DNA from: UBA1723 sp045641065
GTDB lineage: Bacteria; Bacteroidota; Bacteroidia; Bacteroidales; Paludibacteraceae
Length of the DNA stretch: 22,873 bases
Assembly (NCBI GenBank): GCA_045641065.1
Contig: JAZUGF010000048.1
Span: forward strand, 1-22,873
Direction of reading: 5' to 3'
Part shown: piece after piece, positions 1 through 7,851 of the stretch
Numbering within the stretch: position 1 is the stretch's first letter
Layout: each line of letters starts with the position of its first letter
Notes under the pieces: generated by a model
Seen by the model: only the letters and a program-made list of their open reading frames with translations
Databases searched by the model: none
Told to the model about the DNA's origin: nothing
Translations under genes and position numbers: made by a program

Positions 1-112
1 TGGCGTCAAAAACACTTCTTAATGGATATTTTCGTTTCCTTGCTTGCACATCTACAAATTTTTCTATAATTTTCCACTGATTATCGGTGAGATTTGTTGG
101 GTAATTGTTCAT
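1..112 (-). CDS. IS5-family transposase, N-terminal fragment (partial at window edge)
   Basis: The minus strand from an ATG at 112-110 reads MNNYPTNLTDNQWKIIEKFV and continues through a K-R-K-Y-P-L-R-S-V-F-D-A segment to the window edge. The LTDxQW opening followed by a basic KYPLRxVxxA stretch is typical of the N-terminal DUF4096-like domain of IS5/IS427-type DDE transposases. Only 37 codons are visible, so the catalytic residues are not seen. The right-hand copy would begin its transposase two bases beyond the end of this window, so both transposases face away from the interior. Confidence 0.75.
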   Translation of the reverse strand, partial: MNNYPTNLTDNQWKIIEKFVDVQARKRKYPLRSVFDA

Positions 113-248
113 TTTCTTTGTTTTTTGTCACTATAAAGATACGGAAAATTATCCACTTATCAAACTGATAATCAATATTTTATTAAATAATTCGACTCGT
201 TTTTTTTGTGTCTTATATAAAAGATTTTAAACTAAATTTAAACAATTT
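1..248 (-). mobile_element. IS5-family-like insertion sequence, 5' part (left copy, runs off the window)
   Basis: This is the promoter-proximal end of an insertion sequence whose transposase reads leftward out of the window. Bases 114-248 match 22739-22873 as an inverted repeat with a single mismatch (134/135), and identity stops at a CTAA/TTAG tetranucleotide on both sides (249-252 here, 22735-22738 there). IS5-group elements are known to target YTAR, so I place the IS edge at 248, with CTAA as target sequence. The other terminus is outside the window, so the terminal inverted repeats and a target duplication cannot be checked. Confidence 0.8.
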
Positions 249-252
249 CTAA

Positions 253-982
253 GAATTTTGAAGTTGTCATTGCTGACGACGGTTCATCTGCAGAGAATGT
301 CCAAATTATCGACCAGATGAGCAAAGAAGTATCCTTCCCAGTACAGCATGTATGGCATGAAGACAACGGATGGCAGAAAGACATCATTTTGAACAAAGCC
401 GTTGTAGCAAGCAAGTCTGATTATTTGGTTTTTCTTGATGGAGATTGTATTCCAGAGAAGAATTTTGTGAAAGACCATTACGATTTACGCCAGCAAGGAG
501 TTGTGATTGGAGGGCGACGTGTCCAGTTGCCACAGGAGATGTCGGACAAGTTGACACCCGAACTTGTAGCGGATGGATATCTTGAGAAAAAATTCTTCAG
601 TTTGCTTTTCAGCAAAGAGAGGCACTCTGAAAATGTGTTGAGAATACCGTTGGGGATCCGCAGAGCATTAGGCATTTTCAAGCCAAAGAAAGGCGGATTG
701 TTGGGATGTAATTTTGGAATGTACAAAAGTGACTTATTGAAAGTCAATGGATTTGACGAACGTTACTTAGCCCCAGCCACAGGAGAAGACACCGACTTAG
801 AGGCACGTTTAGCTCGCGTCGGCATACCAGTATACAGACACACATTTATATGTCGAGTATATCATAAGAAGCACAAACGAGTGGAAGTAGAGCCGAATCC
901 AAACGTTCCGATATACGAAGAGAACAACAGACTACAAATAGGATACACACCATACGGAATTGACAAAAGTGGAATCAAATAA
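253..982 (+). pseudogene. Family 2 glycosyltransferase truncated at its 5' end by the left IS copy
   Basis: The open frame continues upstream of the first ATG (317) to the IS edge, reading NFEVVIADDGSSAENV just before it. This is the strand-4/DDGS nucleotide-sugar motif of GT-A family 2 enzymes. Downstream are an LDGDC DxD-type metal/UDP motif and a GCNFGMYKSD...GFDERY...GEDTDLEARL block, as in the Glyco_transf_7C galactosyltransferase-like domain. About 30 residues that normally precede NFEVVIADDGS are missing, and the in-window ATG at 317 would start after DDGS, so a protein made from it should be inactive. A clean terminator follows. The full gene probably added a sugar to a surface glycan or lipid; acceptor unknown. 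The break at the IS boundary is seen directly, while an earlier intact gene is inferred. Confidence 0.8.
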
Positions 983-989
983 AAATTTA

Positions 990-1014
990 AGCAGTGGAGC
1001 CCCACTGCTTTTTT
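990..1014 (+). terminator. Rho-independent terminator after the glycosyltransferase
   Basis: AGCAGTGG (990-997) and CCACTGCT (1002-1009) form an 8-bp perfect stem with a 4-base loop, followed by a short T run. It lies 7 bases after the stop codon and separates the broken glycosyltransferase from the tetR-type gene. Confidence 0.85.
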
Positions 1015-1029
1015 AACATTTTTTAAAAA

Positions 1030-1077
1030 TTGAACGTTCATTCAAATTTTTCTTATATATTGAACGTTCATTCAAAA
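1030..1077. promoter_or_regulatory. Two direct-repeat operators, probably for the adjacent TetR-type regulator
   Basis: The sequence TTGAACGTTCATTCAAA occurs at 1030-1046 and 1060-1076, exactly 30 bases apart (about three helical turns). Each copy contains the perfect palindrome TGAACGTTCA. TGAAC/GTTCA half-sites with a TTCA extension are typical of TetR/AcrR-family operators. The second copy covers the TTG -33 element of the tetR promoter, so bound repressor should block transcription (autoregulation). Binding by this particular protein is inferred from position. Confidence 0.75.
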
Positions 1078-1093
1078 AAAAGTTTTACTTTTG
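1060..1093 (+). promoter_or_regulatory. Bacteroidota-type promoter of the tetR-like gene
   Basis: The -7 element TACTTTTG (TAnnTTTG) is at 1086-1093 with a TTG -33 element at 1060-1062, 26 bases upstream. Transcription should start near 1100, which rules out translation from the upstream in-frame ATG at 1030. Confidence 0.7.
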
Positions 1094-1122
1094 CATCGTT
1101 TTATTATCTAATCTTACAGATT

Positions 1123-1725
1123 ATGAGAGATAACATGAAGGATATAATAGTTCAAAAAGCGTTTGAGCAGTACCTGATCGACGGATATGAGAAGGTTACA
1201 GTATCGACGTTGCAGAAGTCTCTGGACATTGGTCGAGCGACGATGTACTATTATTTCAAAAGCAAAGAAGAGTTGTTTGAAGCAGTAATGAGGACATATT
1301 TCCTTGACTTCATCAACGGAGGACTAAACAAAGTGACTGACACTACTACTATTTTAGAGCTCATCGACATCTACGTCGACTGCTTCAAGGTAATTGCAAG
1401 AAGCATGGCTGCTTTGAATAATCCGAACATCACATTCTCCAACTACACAGGAATCCTATTCTATGCATTCTCGCACGACGAGCAATTAGCGGCTCAGATC
1501 AGCGATGTAAAGAAAAAGATTCACTCAGTTTGGGTAGCTGCGATAAAGAACAGCATCGAAAACGGAGAAATCAGATCCGACATTGATGTTGACACAATCG
1601 CATATACATTTGAGAGTTTCAAGGGGAATTTCGGAGAGACTAAGGCTGACGAGACAACAATCACACATGAGTTGGAATTGTTCAAAAAGTCACACTTAGA
1701 GTTGTATAAGTTACTAAAAAAGTAA
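1123..1725 (+). CDS. TetR/AcrR-family transcriptional regulator
   Basis: A 200-residue protein with the N-terminal TetR helix-turn-helix: the first helix carries KAFEQYLIDGYEKVTVSTLQ, followed by the recognition-helix segment IGRATMYYYFKSKEELFEAV, a classic TetR signature. The C-terminal ligand/dimerisation part is helical and not assignable to a ligand. The frame is open back to 1030, but that stretch contains the operators and the promoter, so the start is ATG 1123 or the in-frame ATG 1135 (preceded by GAGAGA). It lies upstream of and parallel to the fatty-acid/polyketide-type genes, and a related dyad sits at the promoter of that gene set, so it probably represses both itself and the cluster. 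The inducer may be the lipid product or a precursor; this is inference. Confidence 0.88.
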   Translation: MRDNMKDIIVQKAFEQYLIDGYEKVTVSTLQKSLDIGRATMYYYFKSKEELFEAVMRTYFLDFINGGLNKVTDTTTILELIDIYVDCFKVIARSMAALNNPNITFSNYTGILFYAFSHDEQLAAQISDVKKKIHSVWVAAIKNSIENGEIRSDIDVDTIAYTFESFKGNFGETKADETTITHELELFKKSHLELYKLLKK

Positions 1726-1744
1726 AAAAAAGTAAATTTTTGAA

Positions 1745-1784
1745 GAACGCTTGTTCGCTAACATAAAAAAAATTGATAGTTTTG
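1745..1784 (+). promoter_or_regulatory. Promoter of the ketosynthase gene set with an operator-like dyad
   Basis: The -7 element TAGTTTTG (1777-1784) has TTG at 1751-1753, the same 26-base spacing as the tetR promoter. The dyad GAAC-GCTT-GTTC (1745-1756) overlaps the -33 element. Its half-sites resemble the TGAAC/GTTCA half-sites of the tetR operators but with a wider centre, so regulation by the same TetR protein is plausible but weaker. Confidence 0.6.
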
Positions 1785-1854
1785 CGTTGTTTTAGTTATT
1801 GTACGGGAAATGTACTACTATTAGGACAAAGCAGAAAAAGATAAAAGAAACATT

Positions 1855-3081
1855 ATGGAAAGAAGGGTTGTCATTACAGGAATGGGAATTTACTCATGTT
1901 TGGGTAAAACCCTTGATGAAGTTCGTGAGTCTCTTTACACTGGTAAGAGTGGAATCATTTTCGACCAGGAGAGAAAAGACATGGGATTCCGTTCAGCTTT
2001 GACATCAAAGCTTGAGATTCCTGATTTGAAGAAAGAACTTTCTCGCCAGCAGCGTCAGTTTATGCCAGAGCAGGCAAAGTATGCATACAGTGCTACAGTA
2101 GATGCATTGCGTCAGGCTGGACTTGATCAGGATTTTCTTGACAAGCACGACGTTGGTCTTATCTACGGAAACGATAGTTCTGCAGTTCCAGTTGTAGAGT
2201 CAGTTGAGAAGATTAAGGCAAAGAAGGACACTACACTTTGTGGTAGTGGAGCTATTTTCCAGTCGATGAACTCTACAGTAACTATGAATCTTGGTTGTAT
2301 TTTCAGACTAAAGGGAATCAACCTTACTATATCAGCTGCATGTGCCAGCTCATCACACTCAATCGGTCTTGGAGCCCTATTGATCAAGAATGGTCTACAG
2401 GACATCGTAGTTTGTGGTGGTGCACAGGAGATCAATCCATACGCTGTAGGAAGCTTTGATGGTATCAGTGCTTTCTCTACACGTGAATCAGAGCCAACAA
2501 AGGCATCTCGTCCATTCGATAGAGACCGTGACGGATTGGTACCAGGTGGTGGTGCAGCAACAGTGATCATCGAGTCACTTGAGAGTGCTAAGCGTAGAGG
2601 AGCAACAATCCTTGGTGAGATCCTTGGTTGGGGATTCTCTTCTAACGGCGACCACATCTCTTCTCCAAACGTTGAGGGACCATCAAAATCATTGGAGATG
2701 GCAATCAGAGAGAGCAAGGTAGACTTGAAGAAGGTGGCTTACTTGAATGCTCACGCAACAAGTACACACATCGGAGATGCTCGTGAGGCCACAGCGATCG
2801 CAAACGTACTTGGTGAGTACAAGCCATACGTAGCGTCGACAAAGGGATTCACAGGTCACGAGATGTGGATGGCAGGTGCATCTGAGATCATCTACTCTAT
2901 GATCATGATGAAGAACGGCTTTATCGCAGAGAACTTGAATTTTGAGAATCCAGACGAGGATACTTGCAGACTAAACATCCCTGCAAGCAGAGTTGACACT
3001 GGTTTCGATACATTCATCTCTAACTCATTCGGTTTCGGCGGTACAAACTCAACACTAGTCGTAACTGATTTCAAAGAATAA
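1855..3081 (+). CDS. Beta-ketoacyl-ACP synthase (FabF/ApeR-like ketosynthase)
   Basis: A 408-residue KAS I/II-type condensing enzyme. The N-terminus RRVVITGMGIYSCLG is the usual first strand. Catalytic residues are visible: Cys163 in SAACASSSHS, His300 in NAHATSTHIGD, Lys330/His335 in KGFTGHEMWMAG, and the C-terminal SFGFGGTNS loop. All three catalytic positions are intact, so this is an active condensing enzyme and not a chain-length factor. It would decarboxylate malonyl-ACP and elongate the chain on the neighbouring ACP. It is the first gene of a same-strand set whose other enzymes have no housekeeping look, so a specialised polyene/lipid role similar to the ape ketosynthases is likelier than core fatty-acid synthesis. 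No second ketosynthase or chain-length-factor gene is present in the window. Confidence 0.92.
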   Translation: MERRVVITGMGIYSCLGKTLDEVRESLYTGKSGIIFDQERKDMGFRSALTSKLEIPDLKKELSRQQRQFMPEQAKYAYSATVDALRQAGLDQDFLDKHDVGLIYGNDSSAVPVVESVEKIKAKKDTTLCGSGAIFQSMNSTVTMNLGCIFRLKGINLTISAACASSSHSIGLGALLIKNGLQDIVVCGGAQEINPYAVGSFDGISAFSTRESEPTKASRPFDRDRDGLVPGGGAATVIIESLESAKRRGATILGEILGWGFSSNGDHISSPNVEGPSKSLEMAIRESKVDLKKVAYLNAHATSTHIGDAREATAIANVLGEYKPYVASTKGFTGHEMWMAGASEIIYSMIMMKNGFIAENLNFENPDEDTCRLNIPASRVDTGFDTFISNSFGFGGTNSTLVVTDFKE

Positions 3082-3117
3082 ATTAAAGGAAAAACTAAAC
3101 AATAAAACAATAAGAAA

Positions 3118-3360
3118 ATGGCAAATCAAGAACTAATCGAAAAGATTAACACAGTGTTGTCTGAGGAGTTTGAAGTGGATATCGAGAACATCACTCCAGA
3201 TGCTAACATCAAATCTACACTTGAGCTTGATTCACTTGCAATTGTAGACCTTGTAGGTTTGGTAGAGAACGAGTTTGGTGTTAAGATTCCAAGTGCAGAA
3301 GTTGGCACAATTCTTACATTCCAGAGTCTTTATGATTATATCGCTGAGCACCAGGCATAA
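3118..3360 (+). CDS. Acyl carrier protein
   Basis: An 80-residue acidic helical protein with the phosphopantetheine attachment motif LELDSLAIVDL, Ser39 being the modified residue. The preceding FEVDIENITPDANI and following VENEFGVKI segments match ACP helices I-II and II-III. It is 36 bases downstream of the ketosynthase gene and 15 bases upstream of a dehydratase gene, so it is the dedicated carrier of this gene set. Many aryl-polyene clusters carry two ACPs; only one is seen here. Confidence 0.95.
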   Translation: MANQELIEKINTVLSEEFEVDIENITPDANIKSTLELDSLAIVDLVGLVENEFGVKIPSAEVGTILTFQSLYDYIAEHQA

Positions 3361-3375
3361 GCTAAATAACTAAAG

Positions 3376-3804
3376 ATGAAACAACCTTTGTACGAAGGAG
3401 AAAGTATCAAAAAGCTCATACCACAGCGAATGCCGATCATGATGGTCGACACGTTCTATGATGCTACTCCGGAAGAAGGGCATACAGGTTTGACTGTTGC
3501 CGAAGATAACTTTTTCTGTCGCGAAGGACACTTTATTGAGCCGGGTCTGATTGAGCATATCGCTCAGTCAGCTTCGGCTTTTGCCGGCTATAACGCCATC
3601 GCGGAAGGAAAGGAGACTCCAATCGGATTCATTGGAGAAGTAAAGAATTTTAAGATGAATTTTCTGCCTAAGGCTGGAGACAGAATCCTTACAGAAATTA
3701 AGATTCAGAGTGTAGTGATGAACATCACGTTGCTTACAGCTAAGGCTAAGGTCGACGGTGAGGTTGCAGCAAGCTGCACAATGAAGATTTTCATCAAAGA
3801 GTAA
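3376..3804 (+). CDS. Hotdog-fold 3-hydroxyacyl-ACP dehydratase, ApeP-like
   Basis: 142 residues. The PQRMPIMMVD segment (16-25) is the FabZ-type substrate-entry strand and GHFIEPGLIEHIAQSASAFA (51-70) is the active-site region, with His52 and Glu60 as likely catalytic pair. The stretch between them is shorter than in FabZ (GHF then PG...E), which resembles the atypical ApeP dehydratases. It should dehydrate beta-hydroxyacyl-ACP to enoyl-ACP without isomerisation. A second, different hotdog dehydratase gene lies 0.5 kb downstream, so the two may act as a mixed pair as reported for ApeI/ApeP; pairing here is inferred. Confidence 0.8.
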   Translation: MKQPLYEGESIKKLIPQRMPIMMVDTFYDATPEEGHTGLTVAEDNFFCREGHFIEPGLIEHIAQSASAFAGYNAIAEGKETPIGFIGEVKNFKMNFLPKAGDRILTEIKIQSVVMNITLLTAKAKVDGEVAASCTMKIFIKE

Positions 3805-3828
3805 TAAATCCACGTCGACGGAATTGCA

Positions 3829-4302
3829 ATGGCCACGACAGAAGTTAAAGAATTGAAGGATTACGTAAGAATCCCAGTCCGCTTTTCAGAAGTGGATTCG
3901 ATTCGTGTCGTATGGCATGGCAGTTATGTGGCTTATTTGGAAGACGGTAGAGAAGCTTTCGGCAGACGCTACGGTCTCGGCTACAACGATATGTTCAAAG
4001 CTGGATTGATCGCGCCGATAGTCGAAGTCAATCTTCAGTACAAATCGCCAGCCACAGTAGACGACATCTTGGTGTTGGAGACAAGATATGTACCGACAAG
4101 AGGTTCTAAACTTGTATTCGACTACTCTTTGTATAAACTTGAAAATAAAGAGCTTTCGGATGAAGAAGCATTTTCACCGAAAGAAAAAACACATAAACTA
4201 ATACTTACTGCCCGCACAACACAATTGTGGATGACAGGCAGTGAGATAGAATATTCAACACCTAAATTCTACCAAGACTGGAAAGACAAATATGGTTTTT
4301 AA
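3829..4302 (+). CDS. 4-hydroxybenzoyl-CoA-type hotdog acyl-thioesterase
   Basis: 157 residues with the 4HBT signature RFSEVDSIRVVWHGSYVAYL in residues 18-37. Asp23 is the expected catalytic acid, followed by LEDGREAFGRRYGL and an IVEVNLQYKSPATVDD strand. Length is normal for the family. It would hydrolyse acyl-ACP or acyl-CoA, most plausibly releasing the finished chain or removing stalled intermediates. Ape clusters carry a thioesterase of this kind (ApeK-like). It lies 24 bases after the first dehydratase gene. Confidence 0.82.
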   Translation: MATTEVKELKDYVRIPVRFSEVDSIRVVWHGSYVAYLEDGREAFGRRYGLGYNDMFKAGLIAPIVEVNLQYKSPATVDDILVLETRYVPTRGSKLVFDYSLYKLENKELSDEEAFSPKEKTHKLILTARTTQLWMTGSEIEYSTPKFYQDWKDKYGF

Positions 4303-4349
4303 GAGTACGGTTTTGCGAAGAATAAATAAGGTGAAAAACAAAAATTGCA

Positions 4350-4718
4350 ATGTTGCTTAACAGTTATTTTGAAATCACAAACAAGGTTGCTACAGACGAC
4401 GGGTTCCGCTATTCTGTGAAGCTTAATCCAAACCACGAGGTTTACAACGGTCACTTCCCAGGAATGCCAGTTTGCCCCGGAGTATGCAGCACACAGATGA
4501 TACGTGAGTGTATTCAAGAAGCCACAGGCGTGAAGCTACTTATTTCGGAAATTAAACAAATAAAGTTTTCTTCACTGATCACACCAAACGAAAATCCGAA
4601 TCTTGACATCGTATTCTCGCTTTCAGATGAAGGAGAATCATTCAAGGTAAAAAGCACAATTGAAAGTGGCGAGACCACATTCCTAACACTAAAGGGCGAC
4701 CTAAAAAAAGTGCAATAA
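4350..4718 (+). CDS. Second hotdog dehydratase, FabZ/ApeI-like, with Glu to Gln at the active site
   Basis: 122 residues. LNPNHEVYNGHFPGMPVCPG (25-44) is the FabZ core, with His35 as the catalytic His in GHFPG. At the position of the FabZ catalytic Glu (His+14) this protein has Gln49 (CSTQMIRE). Either the enzyme works through another residue, as some divergent family members may, or it is a structural partner of the other dehydratase. It is 12 bases upstream of the exporter gene. No leader or membrane segments are visible. Confidence 0.75.
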   Translation: MLLNSYFEITNKVATDDGFRYSVKLNPNHEVYNGHFPGMPVCPGVCSTQMIRECIQEATGVKLLISEIKQIKFSSLITPNENPNLDIVFSLSDEGESFKVKSTIESGETTFLTLKGDLKKVQ

Positions 4719-4730
4719 AAGAGAATAGAA

Positions 4731-7700
4731 ATGACACGCATAGCATTAGCGATATATCATTTTTTAGAGCGAAACAGACTATTAATGTATGTTTTGCTCT
4801 TTGTTAGTTTTGCATTCTTCGTTTACGAAGGCACAAAAATGACTTACGAAGAGGATATCACACGTCTTCTTCCTCAGCCTAAAAATGAGGGCGGTGAGAA
4901 TCTTGTGTTCTCCAACTTGAAAGTAAAGGACAAAATCTATTTGGTGTTCAAGCCAAATGCAGATTCTGTTGATTATCAGATGTTAGCAGAGCGTTGTGAT
5001 GAGTATATGGATACTCTTATCACACGTGACAGCTCTAACAAGTACATCGCAGACATTCTTTACAAGATTGACAACAACGTGATGATGGGAGCCATGGACT
5101 ACCTATCTAAGAGTTTGCCTACTTATCTTGAGTATGACGACTACGTTGCAATTGACTCATTGCTTGCTCCAGAGGCTGTGAAAGCATCAATGGAACGTAA
5201 TGCTGCAATGGTATACTCTCCTATGATGGGATTGTCTGAACTTGTGGCTCGTGATCCACTTGGAATGAAGGATGTATTGCTAAGCAAGGTCGGCAAGATG
5301 AAAGAAGGTCTTGGCGGAAGCTATGCTATGATCAATCAGCATTTCTACACTCCAGACTCAGCTTTGTGTGTTGCATTTATGTCGCCAGGATTCGCGTCGA
5401 CAGACTCAAAGAAATCAGCGAAATTGGTAACAGAGATGGAAGACGCGATTAAAGAATTCGCAAGTTTGCATCCCGACGTCGACATCTATTATCACGGAGC
5501 TCCAGTACAGAGCGTGTACAACTCACGTCAGACTAAGAAAGATTTAGGAGGCACACTATCAATTTCAATGGTATTCATCTGCATCGTAATCTGGTTCTGC
5601 TTCAAAAACTGGGATACATTGCCGATGCTTCTACTTCCTGTTGTCTACGGTGCATTCTTCGCACTTGCAACACTTCACATGTATCAAGGCTCAATGTCAT
5701 TGCTTGCGTTGGGTATCGGAGGCGTAGTGCTTGGAGTAGCATTAAGTTACTGTCTACACGTGCTTGTCCACTACAAGTATGTGTCAGATCCAGAAACGGT
5801 AATCAAAGACCAAACTACACCAGTCATCCTTGGATGTTTGACTACTATCGGAGCGTTCATGAGTCTTATGTTCACAGAGGCATCTTTGCTTCGTGACTTC
5901 GGTAAATTCGCGTCGTTAGCATTGGTCGGAACAACATTCTTCTCACTTGTATTCTTGCCTCATTTCTTCAATGTCAACAGAAACAAGAAGAACGAGAAGG
6001 CATTCAAGAAATTGGAGGAGATCAACTCATACCCATTCGAGAAGAAGATGTGGTTGATCATTTCTATCTTCGTGATTAGCATCATCTGCGTGTTTGCAAA
6101 AAATTATGTGGATTTTGATACTGACTTGAAGAACATCGGTTATAATGAGCCACGTGTATTGGAGAGTCAGGAACTTCTTGCAGAACATTCAACTAAAGAA
6201 TATCGCACAATCTACTATGCGACTATCGATGAGGATCTTGATTCTGCATTGACATTCAACAAGACTCTTTACGCAGAGTTGGAGAATCAGAAGACAAACA
6301 AAAAAGTTTCAAGCTATGGCAACACAGCGTCTCTATTCATCACAAGAGCAGAGCAGCTACGTAGAATCGAGACTTGGAATAATTTCTGGTATGGAAAAGA
6401 GAAACGTGCAGAGAAGCTTAACGCATTGATGGCTGCTGAGTGTCCTAAATATGGATTCTCAATGGATTTCTTCCAACCTTTCTGGGGCATGTTGAATACT
6501 CAGTACGAGCCAACTTCCCTATTTGAATCAGATGCATTCCCAAGTGGATTGAAATCAAATATGATTGAGAAAACTGACGGCAAGTACATCTTATTCACGC
6601 CTGTTCAGTTGAAGCCATCAGATAAGAATGAGGTTACAGACCGTATCGTCGAGACTGAGGTTTCTGGAGCAAGACGTTTCGTCATCATCGATCCATTCTA
6701 CTATACAAATGCGTTGGTAGAGATCATGAACAACGACTTCACTGTCGCTTTGATGATTTCAAGTATCTTCGTGTTCTTGGTTCTACTATTCTCATTCCGC
6801 AGCACAACACTTGCCGCTATCGGTTTCGTGCCAATGCAGTTGAGTTGGTACATCGTGCTTGGAATCATGGCAATCTTGGGAATCAAGTTTAACTTGGTAA
6901 ATATTGTAATCAGCACATTCATCTATGGTATCGGAGTTGACTACTCTATCTTCATCATGGACGGATTGCTATCTAATTTCCGTACGAAGAAGCAGTTGCT
7001 TGTTTACCACAAGACTGCTATCCTATTCTCAGCATTCGTGCTTATCGTCGGAATTTCATCACTACTGTTTGCCACACATCCAGCGATGAAGAGTATCGGA
7101 TTCGCAACATTGGTAGGTATGTCGGCAACAGTGATTATCGCATACTCTTTGCAGCCATTCTTGTTCTATTGGTTCATCAAACGTCCAACTCGTAATGGCA
7201 GGGCTCCATTAACAGCCTACAACTTGTTCCATCCAAAATCATTCTTCCGTCCTAACGGAATGAACGACAATCAGAAGTTGATTAACAACTACGAATATAA
7301 AGGAACAGAAGTTGAAAAGGGATTGAGAGAGGAACTTAGAGCCACTACTTACTACAAACTATTCCTAAAGGATGTGTTTGGTGCAAGCCATGTTCTAAAC
7401 TACGGTTGTGGTGCTGCATACTTGTCATACTGGTTCATCCTTAAAAATGAGACTGTTAAAGTATTCTCGTTCGATGATGACAAAGATGATTTGCTAACAA
7501 TCGCATCATTCTGCTACTTACGTAATCCAAGAATGCTATTCTCTACAGAAATTGACGATTTAGCTTCGTTGCCAAGAAACGTAGAGAACGATTCATTCAA
7601 GACAGATTCTGCAGACAACAAATTCTCTACTATTGTCATTAACAGATCTATGCCAAACTCTGATGCAGAGGTTATCGGTCTAACAGCTTATGCAAAGGTT

Positions 7701-7826
7701 GTTTATATTAGAAAGACATTGTTGGACACATTCGAGTCTGCAGTTCTAAATGCTGGATACGGCAAGACTGCTGAAGATGATGTCTTTGTTCGTTACGTTA
7801 AAGGTGCTGGCAAATCAAGCAAATAA
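4731..7826 (+). CDS. MMPL/RND-type lipid exporter fused to a C-terminal methyltransferase-like domain
   Basis: 1031 residues. TM1 is at about 14-33, then a large periplasmic loop, a TM block at about 272-415 (GGTLSISMVFICIVIWFCF onward) and TM7 at about 440. A second loop follows, and a last TM block at about 666-815. This is the duplicated MMPL layout. After residue 830 comes a roughly 200-residue soluble part with ASHVLNYGCGAAYLSYWF at about 883-900, an acidic FSFDDDKDDL strand end and FSTIVINRSM. These look like class I SAM-methyltransferase motifs I, II and IV, but motif I (NYGCGAA) departs from DxGxGxG and the motif IV acid is Asn. I recall related Bacteroidota proteins carrying MMPL, lysophospholipid-acyltransferase and methyltransferase parts in one chain; no acyltransferase HxxxxD block is seen here. 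It probably moves the ACP-derived lipid/polyene to the outer envelope. Confidence 0.85.
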   Translation: MTRIALAIYHFLERNRLLMYVLLFVSFAFFVYEGTKMTYEEDITRLLPQPKNEGGENLVFSNLKVKDKIYLVFKPNADSVDYQMLAERCDEYMDTLITRDSSNKYIADILYKIDNNVMMGAMDYLSKSLPTYLEYDDYVAIDSLLAPEAVKASMERNAAMVYSPMMGLSELVARDPLGMKDVLLSKVGKMKEGLGGSYAMINQHFYTPDSALCVAFMSPGFASTDSKKSAKLVTEMEDAIKEFASLHPDVDIYYHGAPVQSVYNSRQTKKDLGGTLSISMVFICIVIWFCFKNWDTLPMLLLPVVYGAFFALATLHMYQGSMSLLALGIGGVVLGVALSYCLHVLVHYKYVSDPETVIKDQTTPVILGCLTTIGAFMSLMFTEASLLRDFGKFASLALVGTTFFSLVFLPHFFNVNRNKKNEKAFKKLEEINSYPFEKKMWLIISIFVISIICVFAKNYVDFDTDLKNIGYNEPRVLESQELLAEHSTKEYRTIYYATIDEDLDSALTFNKTLYAELENQKTNKKVSSYGNTASLFITRAEQLRRIETWNNFWYGKEKRAEKLNALMAAECPKYGFSMDFFQPFWGMLNTQYEPTSLFESDAFPSGLKSNMIEKTDGKYILFTPVQLKPSDKNEVTDRIVETEVSGARRFVIIDPFYYTNALVEIMNNDFTVALMISSIFVFLVLLFSFRSTTLAAIGFVPMQLSWYIVLGIMAILGIKFNLVNIVISTFIYGIGVDYSIFIMDGLLSNFRTKKQLLVYHKTAILFSAFVLIVGISSLLFATHPAMKSIGFATLVGMSATVIIAYSLQPFLFYWFIKRPTRNGRAPLTAYNLFHPKSFFRPNGMNDNQKLINNYEYKGTEVEKGLREELRATTYYKLFLKDVFGASHVLNYGCGAAYLSYWFILKNETVKVFSFDDDKDDLLTIASFCYLRNPRMLFSTEIDDLASLPRNVENDSFKTDSADNKFSTIVINRSMPNSDAEVIGLTAYAKVVYIRKTLLDTFESAVLNAGYGKTAEDDVFVRYVKGAGKSSK

Positions 7827-7851
7827 TTAACCGAATAAACTGATTGAGGCG

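Noticed and set aside
1030..1122. Upstream start of the TetR gene giving 231 residues
   Set aside because: The extension covers the operator repeats and the -33/-7 promoter, so it cannot be transcribed from that promoter, and TetR proteins of about 200 residues are the norm.
2163..2717. 184-codon open frame on the minus strand inside the ketosynthase gene
   Set aside because: The ketosynthase on the plus strand is complete with all catalytic motifs; the reverse frame shows no recognisable protein and is explained by codon bias.
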